Shown: positions 8,817-16,466 of the stretch, piece after piece
How the letters are laid out: each line of letters starts with the position of its first letter
How positions within the stretch are numbered: position 1 is the stretch's first letter
From: Clostridiales bacterium
GTDB taxonomy: Bacteria > Bacillota > Clostridia > Oscillospirales > Oscillospiraceae
Reading direction: 5' to 3'
Length of the DNA: 64,000 nucleotides
Assembly: GCA_004557655.1 (NCBI GenBank)
Contig: SFGJ01000005.1
Span: 1 to 64,000 of the forward strand
Made by a program: the position numbers and the translations under genes
The notes under the pieces: generated by a model
The model's database searches: none
Told to the model about the DNA's origin: nothing
The model's input: the letters and a program-made list of their open reading frames with translations, nothing else

Positions 8817-9160
8817 GTGTATAGACATAAATACTGATTTAATCGGGCAGTGCAAGATGAAACTGCTTTTGGCTGTTTTTGCCGCTGCGCTGTATTCTTC
8901 GGCTGTTCTTATGCTGCCTTTTCCATTTCCCTGATCTCCATCGCAGGTCTGCACTATTGCTTTTTTAAGTGTGTAGGTGGAGATATCCGGCGCAGTGGAG
9001 AGAGTGCATGGAGCTACTTCAGCAAGCCGTGTTTTTTCGGCATGCGCTTGGGTCGATAGAGAAGACGATGGGATGGCTTGTTTCCGTGCGCCCTGTCCAC
9101 GAAAGGGAAAGTCATCTTCATCTGGCCGGGATTGTTTTTACATATTTTACCGGGTAGGCA
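8817..9160. other. Intergenic stretch with no supportable gene
   Basis: Several short frames exist in all directions but none has a ribosome site plus a recognisable motif. YeiH-type genes often lie beside a LysR regulator; I looked for LysR-like pieces on both strands here and found none. I see nothing else in it. Confidence 0.4.
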
Positions 9161-9165
9161 GCTGA

Positions 9166-9193
9166 TTGACTTTTATGCCGAAATAGGTATAAT
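9166..9193 (+). promoter_or_regulatory. Promoter of the yeiH-like gene
   Basis: TTGACT (9166-9171) and TATAAT (9188-9193) with a 16-bp spacer; transcription should begin near 9200. Confidence 0.75.
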
Positions 9194-9273
9194 TGATGAA
9201 GTCTTGATAAAATTTTTAGAACGTAAGAGAGAATTCTCTTTTTGCTTCTGAAGCAGAGACTGGAGATATGTTT

Positions 9274-10302
9274 ATGAAAATCTTAAAAATGATTCCCGGA
9301 ATTGCTTTGTCAGCAGGGGTAGCTTTACTTGCTTGCTGGATTGAAAGCCTTCTTCCGATTCATTTGATCGGTTCTGCCGTGATAGCCATGTTTGTGGGCA
9401 TGATCCTCAATCGCTTTCTTAAGAATACCGGCATTTTTGCGTCTGGGATCAAGTTTACCTCCAAGAAGGTGCTGAAATTTGCCATCATTTTACTCGGCTT
9501 ATCACTGAACATTACAACTGTTTTGCATGTCGGCAAAATGTCACTTGTCGTTATGGTGTTCACCTTGCTTACATGCTTTGGCGGAGGATACTTTATCGGA
9601 AAAGCCTTAGGGCTAAATTGGAAATTGTCCAATCTCATATCCGCAGGAACTGGCATTTGCGGCGGCTCTGCCATTGCGGCTATTGCCCCGACTATTGACG
9701 CGGATGACAACGATGTTGCGTATGCCATGTCTGCCACCTTCCTCTTCGACATGGCGATGATCATTCTGTTTCCGATCATGGGCAGAGCCATTGGCATGAC
9801 CGATGAAGCGTTTGGCATTTGGGCGGGGACTGCCGTAAATGACACATCATCCGTTGTGGCCACAGGGTATGCCTTTTCGGAGGCCGCAGGCGATTTCGCG
9901 ACAATGGTTAAGCTTACAAGGACGATCACAATTATACCCACGGTCATCGTATTTGCGTTTGTGCAGCTTCACTTAAAACGGAAAGAGGCGCTGGCAAGCA
10001 GCGCCAGTTGTGGCGCGTTGAAGGCGAATTTTAGTATATCCAAGATATTCCCGTGGTTTATTCTCGGGTTTCTTGCCCTGTCCGTTGTGGCCAGTGTTTT
10101 CCAAATCCCGGTTGCTGTTGTCTCGGGAACAAAAACGGCGAGTAAGTTTTTCATGGTATGTGCCCTTGCGGCCATTGGGCTGAACACCTCTTTTTCCAGC
10201 ATGAAGAAAGCCGGCATTCGCCCGATGATACACGGTTTTATTATTTCTGCTTTGGTTGTCATTGTGGCGCTGGTTGTTGAAATCGCAATAGGGATCGTAT
10301 AA
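9274..10302 (+). CDS. yeiH: YeiH/UPF0324 family membrane protein, putative sulfate exporter
   Basis: A 342-residue integral membrane protein with about ten hydrophobic segments. Family hallmarks seen are the glycine-rich GTGICGGSAIAAIAP and the AGTAVNDTSSVVATGYAFS segment. The family is annotated as putative sulfate exporters, but its substrate is not well established. ATG 9274 is preferred to ATG 9268 because GGAG at 9262-9265 is then eight bases upstream. It has its own strong promoter and stands alone. Confidence 0.88.
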   Translation: MKILKMIPGIALSAGVALLACWIESLLPIHLIGSAVIAMFVGMILNRFLKNTGIFASGIKFTSKKVLKFAIILLGLSLNITTVLHVGKMSLVVMVFTLLTCFGGGYFIGKALGLNWKLSNLISAGTGICGGSAIAAIAPTIDADDNDVAYAMSATFLFDMAMIILFPIMGRAIGMTDEAFGIWAGTAVNDTSSVVATGYAFSEAAGDFATMVKLTRTITIIPTVIVFAFVQLHLKRKEALASSASCGALKANFSISKIFPWFILGFLALSVVASVFQIPVAVVSGTKTASKFFMVCALAAIGLNTSFSSMKKAGIRPMIHGFIISALVVIVALVVEIAIGIV

Positions 10303-10396
10303 GCCAAGCGGAGCGAAAAGGCACTTTGTAAGAAACGCATTTTCCATGAAGCGCCACACAGGGACAATGAGAGGCCGTGCCATGTGACCGGGAGGA

Positions 10397-10817
10397 ATGA
10401 TGAGATACGCAAGCACTCTGGTCGCGGTTAAGAATATGGACATAAGCAAGCGGTTTTACCGGGATGTGTCAGGGCTGCAGGTGACGGCGGATTTCGGCGC
10501 CAATGTGACCCTGGAGGGCGGTGTTATCCTGCAGACCATGGACGCCGGGCAGTCGTTTACTCGGACCGGGCAGGTGTTTTTGCCTAATATCTTCGGAGAG
10601 CTTTACTTTGAGAAGGAGGACGTGGACTCCTTTCGAGGCCGGCTCAAGTCCTTTGATATACAGTATGTCCGTGAGCTGCTTGTGCACCGATGAGGCCAGC
10701 GGGTGGTTGCGCCGCTTTATCCAAGGAGAGCTGTCCCCGGAGGAAGCGGCGGAGAGAAAGGATATTCCGCTGGAGTTTGTCCTATCCGCCTTGACGGTAA
10801 GGGGGAGCGTGTCATAA
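10397..10817 (+). pseudogene. Broken VOC/glyoxalase-family gene
   Basis: The N-terminal half (RYASTLVAVKNMDISKRFY, then GANVTLEGGV and ELYFEKEDVDSF) is a typical glyoxalase/bleomycin-resistance domain. It runs into a TGA at 10691-10693, where the family usually has Trp followed by GQRVV; GQRVV is still readable right after the stop. The expected C-terminal piece (LRRFIQGELSPEEAAERK) follows in another frame, and the roughly 30 residues that should lie between are missing. So there is one nonsense change plus an internal deletion with frameshift. The gene is probably dead. Confidence 0.75.
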
Positions 10818-10863
10818 ACAGAAAATCGCTGTAAAAAGAAATTCGACAAGACTATACACAGAG

Positions 10864-10898
10864 AAGACGGCAGGAGCCTTGCTCCTGCCGTCTTTTTT
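10864..10898 (+). terminator. Terminator between the VOC pseudogene and the ABC operon
   Basis: AAGACGGCAGGAGC and its exact complement enclose a CTT loop and are followed by Ts on the plus strand. The minus-strand T-tract is weaker, but the hairpin may serve both convergent units. Confidence 0.85.
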
Positions 10899-11643
10899 AA
10901 AGCACTTTGCTGAGGAAGTCCTGCAGCCGGGGATCCCTGGGATTGTCAAATAGTTCGGAGGGGCTGCCTTCCTCCAGGATCTTGCCCTCGGCCATGAACA
11001 CCACACGGTCGGCCACCTCCCGTGCAAAGCCCATTTCATGGGTCACCACCGCCATGGTCATGCCGTCTTTGGCCAGATCACGCATCAGATCCAGAACCTC
11101 GCCCACCATTTCCGGGTCCAGAGCGGAGGTGGGTTCGTCAAAGAGCATTACCTCCGGATCCATGGCCAGTGCACGCACGATGGCGATGCGCTGCTTCTGG
11201 CCGCCGGAGAGCATATTGGGATACTCGTCGGCCTTGTCCGACAGACCGATGCGCTCCAGGAGCGACATGGCCTGGGCCTTGGCCTCCTCCGGGGACTTGA
11301 GCTTCAGCGCCAGAGGGGCCATGGTGATGTTCTGCAGCACGGTTTTGTGGGGGAAGAGGTTGAAATGCTGGAACACCATTCCCATCTTTTGCCGGTGGAG
11401 GTTGATGTCCACGGACTTGTCCGCCAGATCCACTCCGTCGAAAATGATCTGCCCGGCGGTGGGTTCCTCCAGCAGGTTCAGTGACCGCAGCAGCGTGGAT
11501 TTACCGGAGCCGGAGGGGCCGATAATGGCCACCACCTCGCCCTGGTTAATGTCCAGGTTGCAGTCGTTCAGCGCCTTCACGGTGCCGCGATTATACTCCT
11601 TTACCAGGTGCTGAACGGAGATCAGCTTATTGCTTGTCGCCAC
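10897..11643 (-). CDS. Polar amino-acid ABC transporter, ATP-binding protein
   Basis: Cytoplasmic ATPase powering uptake of an amino acid. The 248-residue protein has Walker [10 protein letters not shown] at 42-50, a Q-loop ([10 protein letters not shown]), the ABC signature LSGGQKQR, Walker [13 protein letters not shown] and a switch His in VVTHEMGFA. The HFNLFPH motif is typical of the polar amino-acid (GlnQ/ArtP/HisP) branch. GTG 11643 is chosen because AAAGGAGG lies seven bases upstream; longer in-frame versions would run into the permease gene. It overlaps the permease end by 17 bp. Confidence 0.93.
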   Translation of the reverse strand: MATSNKLISVQHLVKEYNRGTVKALNDCNLDINQGEVVAIIGPSGSGKSTLLRSLNLLEEPTAGQIIFDGVDLADKSVDINLHRQKMGMVFQHFNLFPHKTVLQNITMAPLALKLKSPEEAKAQAMSLLERIGLSDKADEYPNMLSGGQKQRIAIVRALAMDPEVMLFDEPTSALDPEMVGEVLDLMRDLAKDGMTMAVVTHEMGFAREVADRVVFMAEGKILEEGSPSELFDNPRDPRLQDFLSKVL

Positions 11644-12358
11644 GGCGCATCCTCCTTTCGATGGCTTCGATGGCCTTGGAGGCCGGATAGTTGATGCAGA
11701 AATAAATGAGAGCGGCAATGGTATAGGGAGCCAGAGTGATATATGTACCCGTGGCCACGGTCTTGGACACGAACATCAGCTCCGCCATACCCAGCATGGA
11801 GCAGATGGAGCTCTCCTTCACCATGGTTACCACCTCGTTGGCCAGGGCGGGCAGTACATTCTTGATAGCCTGGGGCAGCACCACCAGGCGCATACTCTGC
11901 CAGGAGGACAGGCCCAGGGACCGGGCGGCCTCCGTCTGCCCCTTGTCCACGGCCAGGATGCCCGCCCGGAAAATTTCAGCCACATAGGCGGAGCTGTTCA
12001 GGGCCAGGGCTACCACGCCCGGGATGAAACGACTCAGATCCACAAACCCCAAAATAGTGATCCGGGGAATGGAGATCGCAGTGAATAGGCCAAAGTAGAT
12101 AATGGAAAGCTGTACCAGCAGGGGAGTGGAGCGGAATACAGCAATGTATGCGCCGGAAATGCACTGAATGACCTTCCTTTTACTCAGCCGCATTAAGGCC
12201 AGCAGCAGGGCGGGAATCACCGCCAGTGCCACGGATACTACGGCCAGCAGCAGGGTGTAAGCCATGCCCTGCAGGAAGTACCCGGTATAGGCAGGAAGGA
12301 AAGAGAAGTTGAAAAAGCTGGTGCTGCTCATATCTTTGAACAGATTCGTCCACCACAT
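11627..12358 (-). CDS. Polar amino-acid ABC transporter, permease
   Basis: Inner-membrane subunit of the importer, 243 residues. It has about five membrane segments and the HAAT/PAAT signature [23 protein letters not shown], where the EAA loop docks on the ATPase. [10 protein letters not shown] and [14 protein letters not shown] are further family marks. Only one permease gene is present, so the channel is presumably a homodimer. It lies between the binding protein and ATPase genes, after a hairpin in the mRNA. Confidence 0.93.
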   Translation of the reverse strand: MWWTNLFKDMSSTSFFNFSFLPAYTGYFLQGMAYTLLLAVVSVALAVIPALLLALMRLSKRKVIQCISGAYIAVFRSTPLLVQLSIIYFGLFTAISIPRITILGFVDLSRFIPGVVALALNSSAYVAEIFRAGILAVDKGQTEAARSLGLSSWQSMRLVVLPQAIKNVLPALANEVVTMVKESSICSMLGMAELMFVSKTVATGTYITLAPYTIAALIYFCINYPASKAIEAIERRMRRGDKQ

Positions 12359-12403
12359 AATCGGTCAGTCCTTTCTTCAGTGGGATTCAAATACAGTGCG
12401 AAA

Positions 12404-12432
12404 GTGCAAAGCCGCGTTATGCGGCTTTGCAC
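12404..12432 (-). promoter_or_regulatory. Intercistronic mRNA hairpin after the binding-protein gene
   Basis: GTGCAAAGCCGC pairs perfectly over 12 bp with GCGGCTTTGCAC around a five-base loop. There is no proper T-tract, so it is more likely a 3'-end stabiliser or partial attenuator. Such a hairpin would leave more message for the binding protein than for the membrane parts. Confidence 0.6.
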
Positions 12433-12479
12433 CACGCATTATGATGTAAGTTAAAGGAGAGAGGGGTTATTCTGAAAAC

Positions 12480-13310
12480 TCAGGAGGGATTCTCGGCGGT
12501 GACTTCCTGCCACACATCCTTCAGAGCATCAGCGGCACTAATGAAGCTCTCCAGCTTGTTCTCCTCGTTCATCTTGGCGATGGCTGCGTTGATGGCGGGC
12601 AGCAGACCCTTGGGGTCGCCCTTGGCCACGGCCACACAGTAGGGCTGAGCGGCACCCAGCTCGGAGGAGGCATCAGCAATGACCAGGTCCTTGTTGGTTT
12701 CGGCGTACTGCTTTGCCACAGCACCGTCCACCACGATGGCATCCACCTTGCCGTTTACCAACTCATTGACCATGTCGGTTACCAACTGCAGAGGAACGGC
12801 ATTGGCGCCGGTGAGCTGATCGTTCACAATGTCCAGCTTAGTGGTGCCGGTCTGGGCGGCCACAGACTTGCCGGCGAAGTCAGCCAGGGTCTTGTAGGAA
12901 GCAGCGTTGGAAGCCTTCACCAGAATGGCGGGAGGCAGGTCGGTGTAGTAGGGATCGGAGAAGTCAGCGCTCTGCAGTCTCTTTTCATCCACTTCCATAG
13001 CGGAAATCACGATATCGAAGTCACCCTTGACCAGAGCGGGCAGCAGGTAGTCGAAGGCCATATTCTCTACCTTCAGCTCCTTGCCCATGTTCTCGGCGAT
13101 GTACTGACCCACGGAGACATCGATGCCGCCGTACTGCATAGTGCCGTTCTCGCCCTTGTACATGAACTCGAAGGGGGCGTAGTCGGCGGAGGTACCCATC
13201 ACCAGGGTGTTGTCTTTGCCGTTGTTGTCATCGGTCTTGGAACCGCAGGCTGCCAGGCTTGCAACCAACAGCATAGCCAGCAGCAGAGATATGAACTTTT
13301 TCATTTTCAT
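12480..13310 (-). CDS. Polar amino-acid ABC transporter, substrate-binding lipoprotein
   Basis: Catches the substrate outside the membrane. The 276-residue protein starts with a lipoprotein signal (LLVASLAACGSK; the Cys is the lipidation site). The mature part is a family-3 solute-binding fold: MGTSADYAPFEF, GGIDVSVGQYIAENM, SAMEVDEKRLQSADFSDPYY with the amino-acid-clamping Arg, and VDAIVVDGAVAKQ with the Asp that binds the amino group. The substrate is probably a polar or basic amino acid, but it is not decided by sequence alone. The start may be ATG 13310 or ATG 13304; the ribosome site GAAAGGA suits both. First gene of a three-gene operon. Confidence 0.92.
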   Translation of the reverse strand: MKMKKFISLLLAMLLVASLAACGSKTDDNNGKDNTLVMGTSADYAPFEFMYKGENGTMQYGGIDVSVGQYIAENMGKELKVENMAFDYLLPALVKGDFDIVISAMEVDEKRLQSADFSDPYYTDLPPAILVKASNAASYKTLADFAGKSVAAQTGTTKLDIVNDQLTGANAVPLQLVTDMVNELVNGKVDAIVVDGAVAKQYAETNKDLVIADASSELGAAQPYCVAVAKGDPKGLLPAINAAIAKMNEENKLESFISAADALKDVWQEVTAENPS

Positions 13311-13404
13311 CTTTCCTTTCGTTTTTTTGAAATGGCTCTATATGATCCGACGCCGCCGGAATATAGATGAGGTTTGTTTGGGGGAGTTCCCCTTGACAAT
13401 GCAT

Positions 13405-13433
13405 ACTATACGCTTTGAGTGTATAAATGTCAA
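13405..13433 (-). promoter_or_regulatory. Promoter of the amino-acid transporter operon
   Basis: On the minus strand TTGACA (13433-13428) and TATAGT (13410-13405) are 17 bp apart. An inverted repeat TATAC-N9-GTATA (13407-13425) spans the -10 and spacer and could be an operator. Confidence 0.8.
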
Positions 13434-13442
13434 CCCCTATTT

Positions 13443-13575
13443 GCATAAAAAAACACAGGAAATGGATAATTTGGAAAAAACGACAGAAATATAACCTTAA
13501 TAATCCGGCTATGCGCATAAAATATACAAAGTATATTCTGCATAAATGAATTTTTATGCGCCTATACAGCATAAA
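13443..13575. repeat. Cluster of GCATAAA half-sites, possible ArgR-type operators
   Basis: GCATAAA occurs at 13443, 13515, 13540 and 13569, and inverted (TTTATGC) at 13553-13559. A perfect AATATAC-AAA-GTATATT palindrome lies at 13521-13537. The pair at 13540-13559 forms GCATAAA-N6-TTTATGC, similar to ARG-box half-sites. All lie just upstream of the transporter promoter. ArgR binding is inference. Confidence 0.4.
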
Positions 13576-13610
13576 AAGGGGACGGAGCCTGCTGTGCGGA
13601 CTCCGTCCCG
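13571..13610 (-). terminator. Terminator of the NlpC/P60 gene
   Basis: Read on the minus strand, GGGACGGAG pairs with CTCCGTCCC and is followed by CTTTTTAT. It lies 15-50 bp after the stop of the hydrolase gene. Confidence 0.8.
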
Positions 13611-13625
13611 GGAAAAAGCGCTGTA

Positions 13626-14618
13626 TTAGTCAGAGATAATGCGCCCCGCGCCGTAGTAGCAGCTGATCCAATAGCTGCTGTACAGTGAGGCCACGCAAAC
13701 TCCGTAGTCGCTGGCGTGGATAAACTGGCCGCCGCCCACATAAATGCCCACATGGCCGATGTCGGAGAAGAAGAACACCATGTCGCCGGGCTGCAGAGCG
13801 GAGCGGGAAACAGGCTCGCACTGGTAGTACTGGAGGTTGGAGCCGTGGGACAGGGAAATGCCGTAGTAACCGTAAACCTGCATGGTCAGGCCCGAGCAGT
13901 CCGTGCCGGACCGGCTGGCGCCGCCGTACACATAAGGTACGCCCAGGAAGGAGTAAGCGTAATCCACCACAGCGTTGCGCAGGGTGCTGCCGCCGGGCAC
14001 CACGCCGGTGCCAAAGCTTTTGGCCGCAGCAGCGTTGCTCCGTGCCTGGATCTCCGCCTGGGTGCGCACGGCGTCGGTGCCGTCATAGTCCTTATAGGTT
14101 ACCGGTGTGCAGATGTCGGCGGAGACATAGCCGCTGCAATCACTGAAAGAGACCAGATACCACCGACCTGTAGGGTCGATGTCCTTGAGCTTGGCCACCT
14201 TGCCGGATTCTATGGTGTCGTCTGTGGAGGTGATCCCGGCATCGGAATACACAGTTGCGCTGCTGCCGAGCTTCACACCGTCATATTGCGCCAGCAGGGC
14301 AAGGTTCCGGGCCAACTGCTCCCGAGCGGCCTGCTGAGCCAGAAGCTCTGCCGCCATCTCGTCCAGCGCCATAAACTGCAGCTGGGTAATGGATTTTTCC
14401 TGCCCGGTCTTCGGCAGATCGTGGGAATACAGCCGCTGCATACTGTCCCGACCGGAGTTGAAGCCTGTTTGCAGTCCGATCTCTGCCAAAGCAGCCACGG
14501 TTTGCCGATAATCCTGTTCTGTAGGCTTACTAACAGGTGTACTATCCGCATAAGCGATGGACGCTGCGGCGATGAGAACGGACAAAGCCAGACAAATGCA
14601 GCAGATCCTTCTGGACAT
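13626..14618 (-). CDS. Secreted NlpC/P60 peptidoglycan endopeptidase with SH3 domain
   Basis: A wall hydrolase cutting stem peptides outside the membrane. The 330 residues start with a signal peptide (hydrophobic run ending ASIAYADS). A helical stretch follows, then an SH3b-like domain at about 120-190 (GKVAKLKDIDPTGRWYLVSF, GYVSADI). The C-terminal NlpC/P60 domain has catalytic Cys241 in TDCSGL and His289 in GHVGIYVGGG, with another His in FIHASDYG. No wall-anchor motif is present; the SH3 domain probably binds wall. Monocistronic, with its own terminator. Confidence 0.9.
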   Translation of the reverse strand: MSRRICCICLALSVLIAAASIAYADSTPVSKPTEQDYRQTVAALAEIGLQTGFNSGRDSMQRLYSHDLPKTGQEKSITQLQFMALDEMAAELLAQQAAREQLARNLALLAQYDGVKLGSSATVYSDAGITSTDDTIESGKVAKLKDIDPTGRWYLVSFSDCSGYVSADICTPVTYKDYDGTDAVRTQAEIQARSNAAAAKSFGTGVVPGGSTLRNAVVDYAYSFLGVPYVYGGASRSGTDCSGLTMQVYGYYGISLSHGSNLQYYQCEPVSRSALQPGDMVFFFSDIGHVGIYVGGGQFIHASDYGVCVASLYSSYWISCYYGAGRIISD

Positions 14619-14787
14619 ATAAAAACTCCCTTCCTCCTTGCGGAATCATGGCGTATGCCGGTAAACTGAAAGTAGTATACCATATATTTATCAGAAATGC
14701 TACATAAAAATTACAAAATAATTACAAAAATTTCGGAGAAATAAAAAAGGGGGTCTCCCGCATGCTAACTCCGCATAAGGAAGTAAT

Positions 14788-14816
14788 TTGACAAACACAT
14801 CAAATAAAACTATAAT
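14788..14816 (+). promoter_or_regulatory. Consensus promoter in front of the TnpV remnant
   Basis: TTGACA (14788-14793), a 17-bp spacer and TATAAT (14811-14816) form a perfect consensus promoter. It now drives only a broken fragment. Confidence 0.8.
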
Positions 14817-14831
14817 CTGCTTACAAGTGGC

Positions 14832-15050
14832 ATGCCCAACGCCTACCTCACTGACATCGACAAGCAGGCGCGGGAACGCTTTGAACGGCTCATAGAGGCT
14901 ATGAAGTTGGCGCAGGGTATCACAGAGCAGTTAAAGGCAGAAAACGTCTTAGAATGGATAGGACGACTCAATAACACAGGGGCGTGTGCAAAAGGAGATT
15001 GTGAATAAGGAAATCGTTTTAGCATGGAGTAATGTCACGCCTGTAATCGC
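14832..15050 (+). pseudogene. C-terminal remnant of a TnpV transposon protein
   Basis: The frame (YLTDIDKQARERFERLIEAM, then GITEQLKAENVLEWIGRLNN) matches the C-terminal half of TnpV, a small protein of Clostridial conjugative transposons. The N-terminal half is missing. After RLNN the frame shifts: the expected tail EIVNKEIVLA is readable one frame over from about 14996. It is truncated and frameshifted, so not functional. The identification is from memory of the family pattern. Confidence 0.65.
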
Positions 15051-15058
15051 AAAAATGC

Positions 15059-15092
15059 GGCGGGCAGGGATAAGCCCTGCCCGCCTTGTTTT
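15059..15092 (+). terminator. Strong terminator after the TnpV remnant
   Basis: GGCGGGCAGGG (15059-15069) and CCCTGCCCGCC (15075-15085) form a perfect 11-bp stem followed by TTGTTTTT. Confidence 0.85.
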
Positions 15093-15140
15093 TGACTCTG
15101 TAAATTGCTTAAATGAGGTGTTTTAATCCTTGAAATTATA

Positions 15141-15710
15141 TTACAGAGAATGTTTTTTCTTTCTTCCGTAAACCGATGTTCCGAGTACGCCTACTCCGCT
15201 GACGAACAGTAGTGCTGCCCACAGAAGCATATTGCTGTTATCGTCCGTTTGCGGTGTTTTTTCCGAACCGGAACCTCCGCCGCTTTCGTTTTGTGGTGCC
15301 TTGATCTCAAAATTCGTGCTGCACTCGCCGTCGTTATAGACAACTGTGAGTTTATGCGTGCCGACAGAGAGCGTGTTGAGGTAATCGGCTTTTAATGTGA
15401 TAACAGTAGAACCGGATACCGCCGTATAATTCTTCGCGTCAATCAGCGTATCGTCAACCTTAACGCCGGTGAATTTGCTGAAATCACCGTTTGCACGGAA
15501 AGCAAGCGTTTTGTCACGGTTCTGCGTCCAAGCGCTGTTTGCACCTTCAATAACCTGATAATAGGGGAGCACAACGGTCTTTATTTGATCGCCGATAATG
15601 AGAGCCTCGGGAGGCAAGGGTGGGTTCATGATGATCGGGTCGCTGACAACAATATCGTTGATCTTCAGCGTTGCCTTCGCCCCGAATACATAGCCTTTCT
15701 TTCGTAATCC
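15141..15710 (-). pseudogene. 5'-truncated surface protein with wall/membrane anchor
   Basis: The minus-strand frame is open from about 15750 to 15141. It carries an extracellular beta-type domain (KINDIVVSDPIIMNPPLPP, YYQVIEGANSAWTQNRDKTL, KFTGVKVDDTLIDAKNY, LSVGTHKLTVVYNDGE), a Gly/Ser-rich linker, and an anchor: a TDDNSN segment, a hydrophobic helix LLWAALLFVSGVGVLG and a basic tail GRKKKHSL. There is no start or signal peptide. Similarity ends where plus-strand mobile-element coding begins near 15704. The only internal Met (15629) has no ribosome site. Likely the 3' end of a large adhesin cut off by insertion or recombination. Confidence 0.65.
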
Positions 15711-15772
15711 ACCACCCGAAGCTGCGGGAAGCGATTGAAAACTTTATCCCTCCGGTGGTGGAGAAAGAATAA
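15704..15772 (+). pseudogene. 3'-terminal scrap of a mobile-element gene
   Basis: A plus-strand frame reads HHPKLREAIENFIPPVVEKE and then stops. It looks like the C-terminus of a conserved protein rather than random sequence, and it abuts the truncated surface-protein gene. Family not identified. Confidence 0.35.
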
Positions 15773-15828
15773 GATGACGCAAATGCGGCGGTAGGAGTGA
15801 TACACTCCCGCCGTCGCAATTTAATTAT

Positions 15829-15948
15829 GTAAAGGCCGATATTTACTTTACTGCGGTTGGTATGATAGATATTCCAACCGAACAGGAAATTCTTGCTATG
15901 ATGGAGGAAATACGGGCAAACCCGCAGGACTTCCGCTTTGCAGCATAA
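15829..15948 (+). pseudogene. Second mobile-element scrap, C-terminal fragment
   Basis: A 39-codon frame without its own start reads TAVGMIDIPTEQEILAMMEE and ends ANPQDFRFAA. The codon pattern and clean stop suggest the tail of a plasmid or conjugative-element protein. A hairpin (about 15785-15818, GGAGT with ACTCC) separates it from the first scrap. Family not identified. Confidence 0.35.
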
Positions 15949-15993
15949 AAGAAAAAGGATACGGTGTAACCCATTTTACTGAGTTACACCGTA
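15945..15993 (-). terminator. Terminator downstream of the 82-residue protein gene
   Basis: TACGGTGTAAC and GTTACACCGTA form an 11-bp perfect stem; on the minus strand it is followed by TCCTTTTTCTTTT. Confidence 0.75.
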
Positions 15994-16078
15994 CCCCACA
16001 TAAAAACTTCCTTATCTGGCGTTTCCAAATAGGACACACCCTCTGCTTGTGCTGTTTCGGCGGCGTCTGCCGGCTCTG

Positions 16079-16327
16079 TCAGCTCATGTTTTCCAGCCGC
16101 TCCTGCAGCCAAGCCTTTAACTGCTCCACGCCGGTCTCGTCCCACGAAAAATCCCGCTCCTGCACATCCTTTGCGCACTCGTAGCAGAAATGGGTATATA
16201 CGGCGGCATGTATGAGGCTGTTTTCCTTGTCGTTTGCAAACCGATAACGGAACTCGCCGATGCTGCCGGTGTATACAAAAGCCCGCTTGAACCAGCGGGG
16301 CGTCAAAATCTCAAAATAGGGGTGCAT
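16079..16327 (-). CDS. Small hypothetical protein
   Basis: An 82-residue protein (YFEILTPRWFKRAFVYTGSI near the N-terminus, HFCYECAKDV in the middle) with an excellent ribosome site, GGGAGG, eight bases before its ATG. It is rich in aromatic and charged residues, has no membrane segment, and has one CxxC. Not recognised. It is divergent from pfkA, sharing the spacer 16328-16466, and ends before a terminator, so it looks like a real single gene at the edge of the mobile-element debris. Confidence 0.6.
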   Translation of the reverse strand: MHPYFEILTPRWFKRAFVYTGSIGEFRYRFANDKENSLIHAAVYTHFCYECAKDVQERDFSWDETGVEQLKAWLQERLENMS

Positions 16328-16397
16328 GGTGATCCTCCCTTGTTATCTCATGGCAAAAAGTATACCACACCGCCGCCGCGGGAGCAAGAAAAAAAGA

Positions 16398-16426
16398 TTC
16401 ACAACAATTATATATTGTGCTATAAT
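16398..16426 (+). promoter_or_regulatory. Promoter of pfkA
   Basis: TTCACA (16398-16403), a 17-bp spacer and TATAAT (16421-16426). CACAA-N10-TTGTG (16400-16419) spans the -35 and spacer and may be an operator. Confidence 0.65.
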
Positions 16427-16466
16427 CGGAAAAACCAAGGATAATCTTCCAAAAGGAGCAATGGAT

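Noticed and set aside
8817..9160. Remnant LysR regulator beside the yeiH-like gene
   Set aside because: No helix-turn-helix or effector-domain motif could be read on either strand.
15547..15819. A 90-codon minus-strand frame overlapping the truncated surface protein
   Set aside because: A different frame from the surface protein, with no domain and crossing the rearrangement junction.
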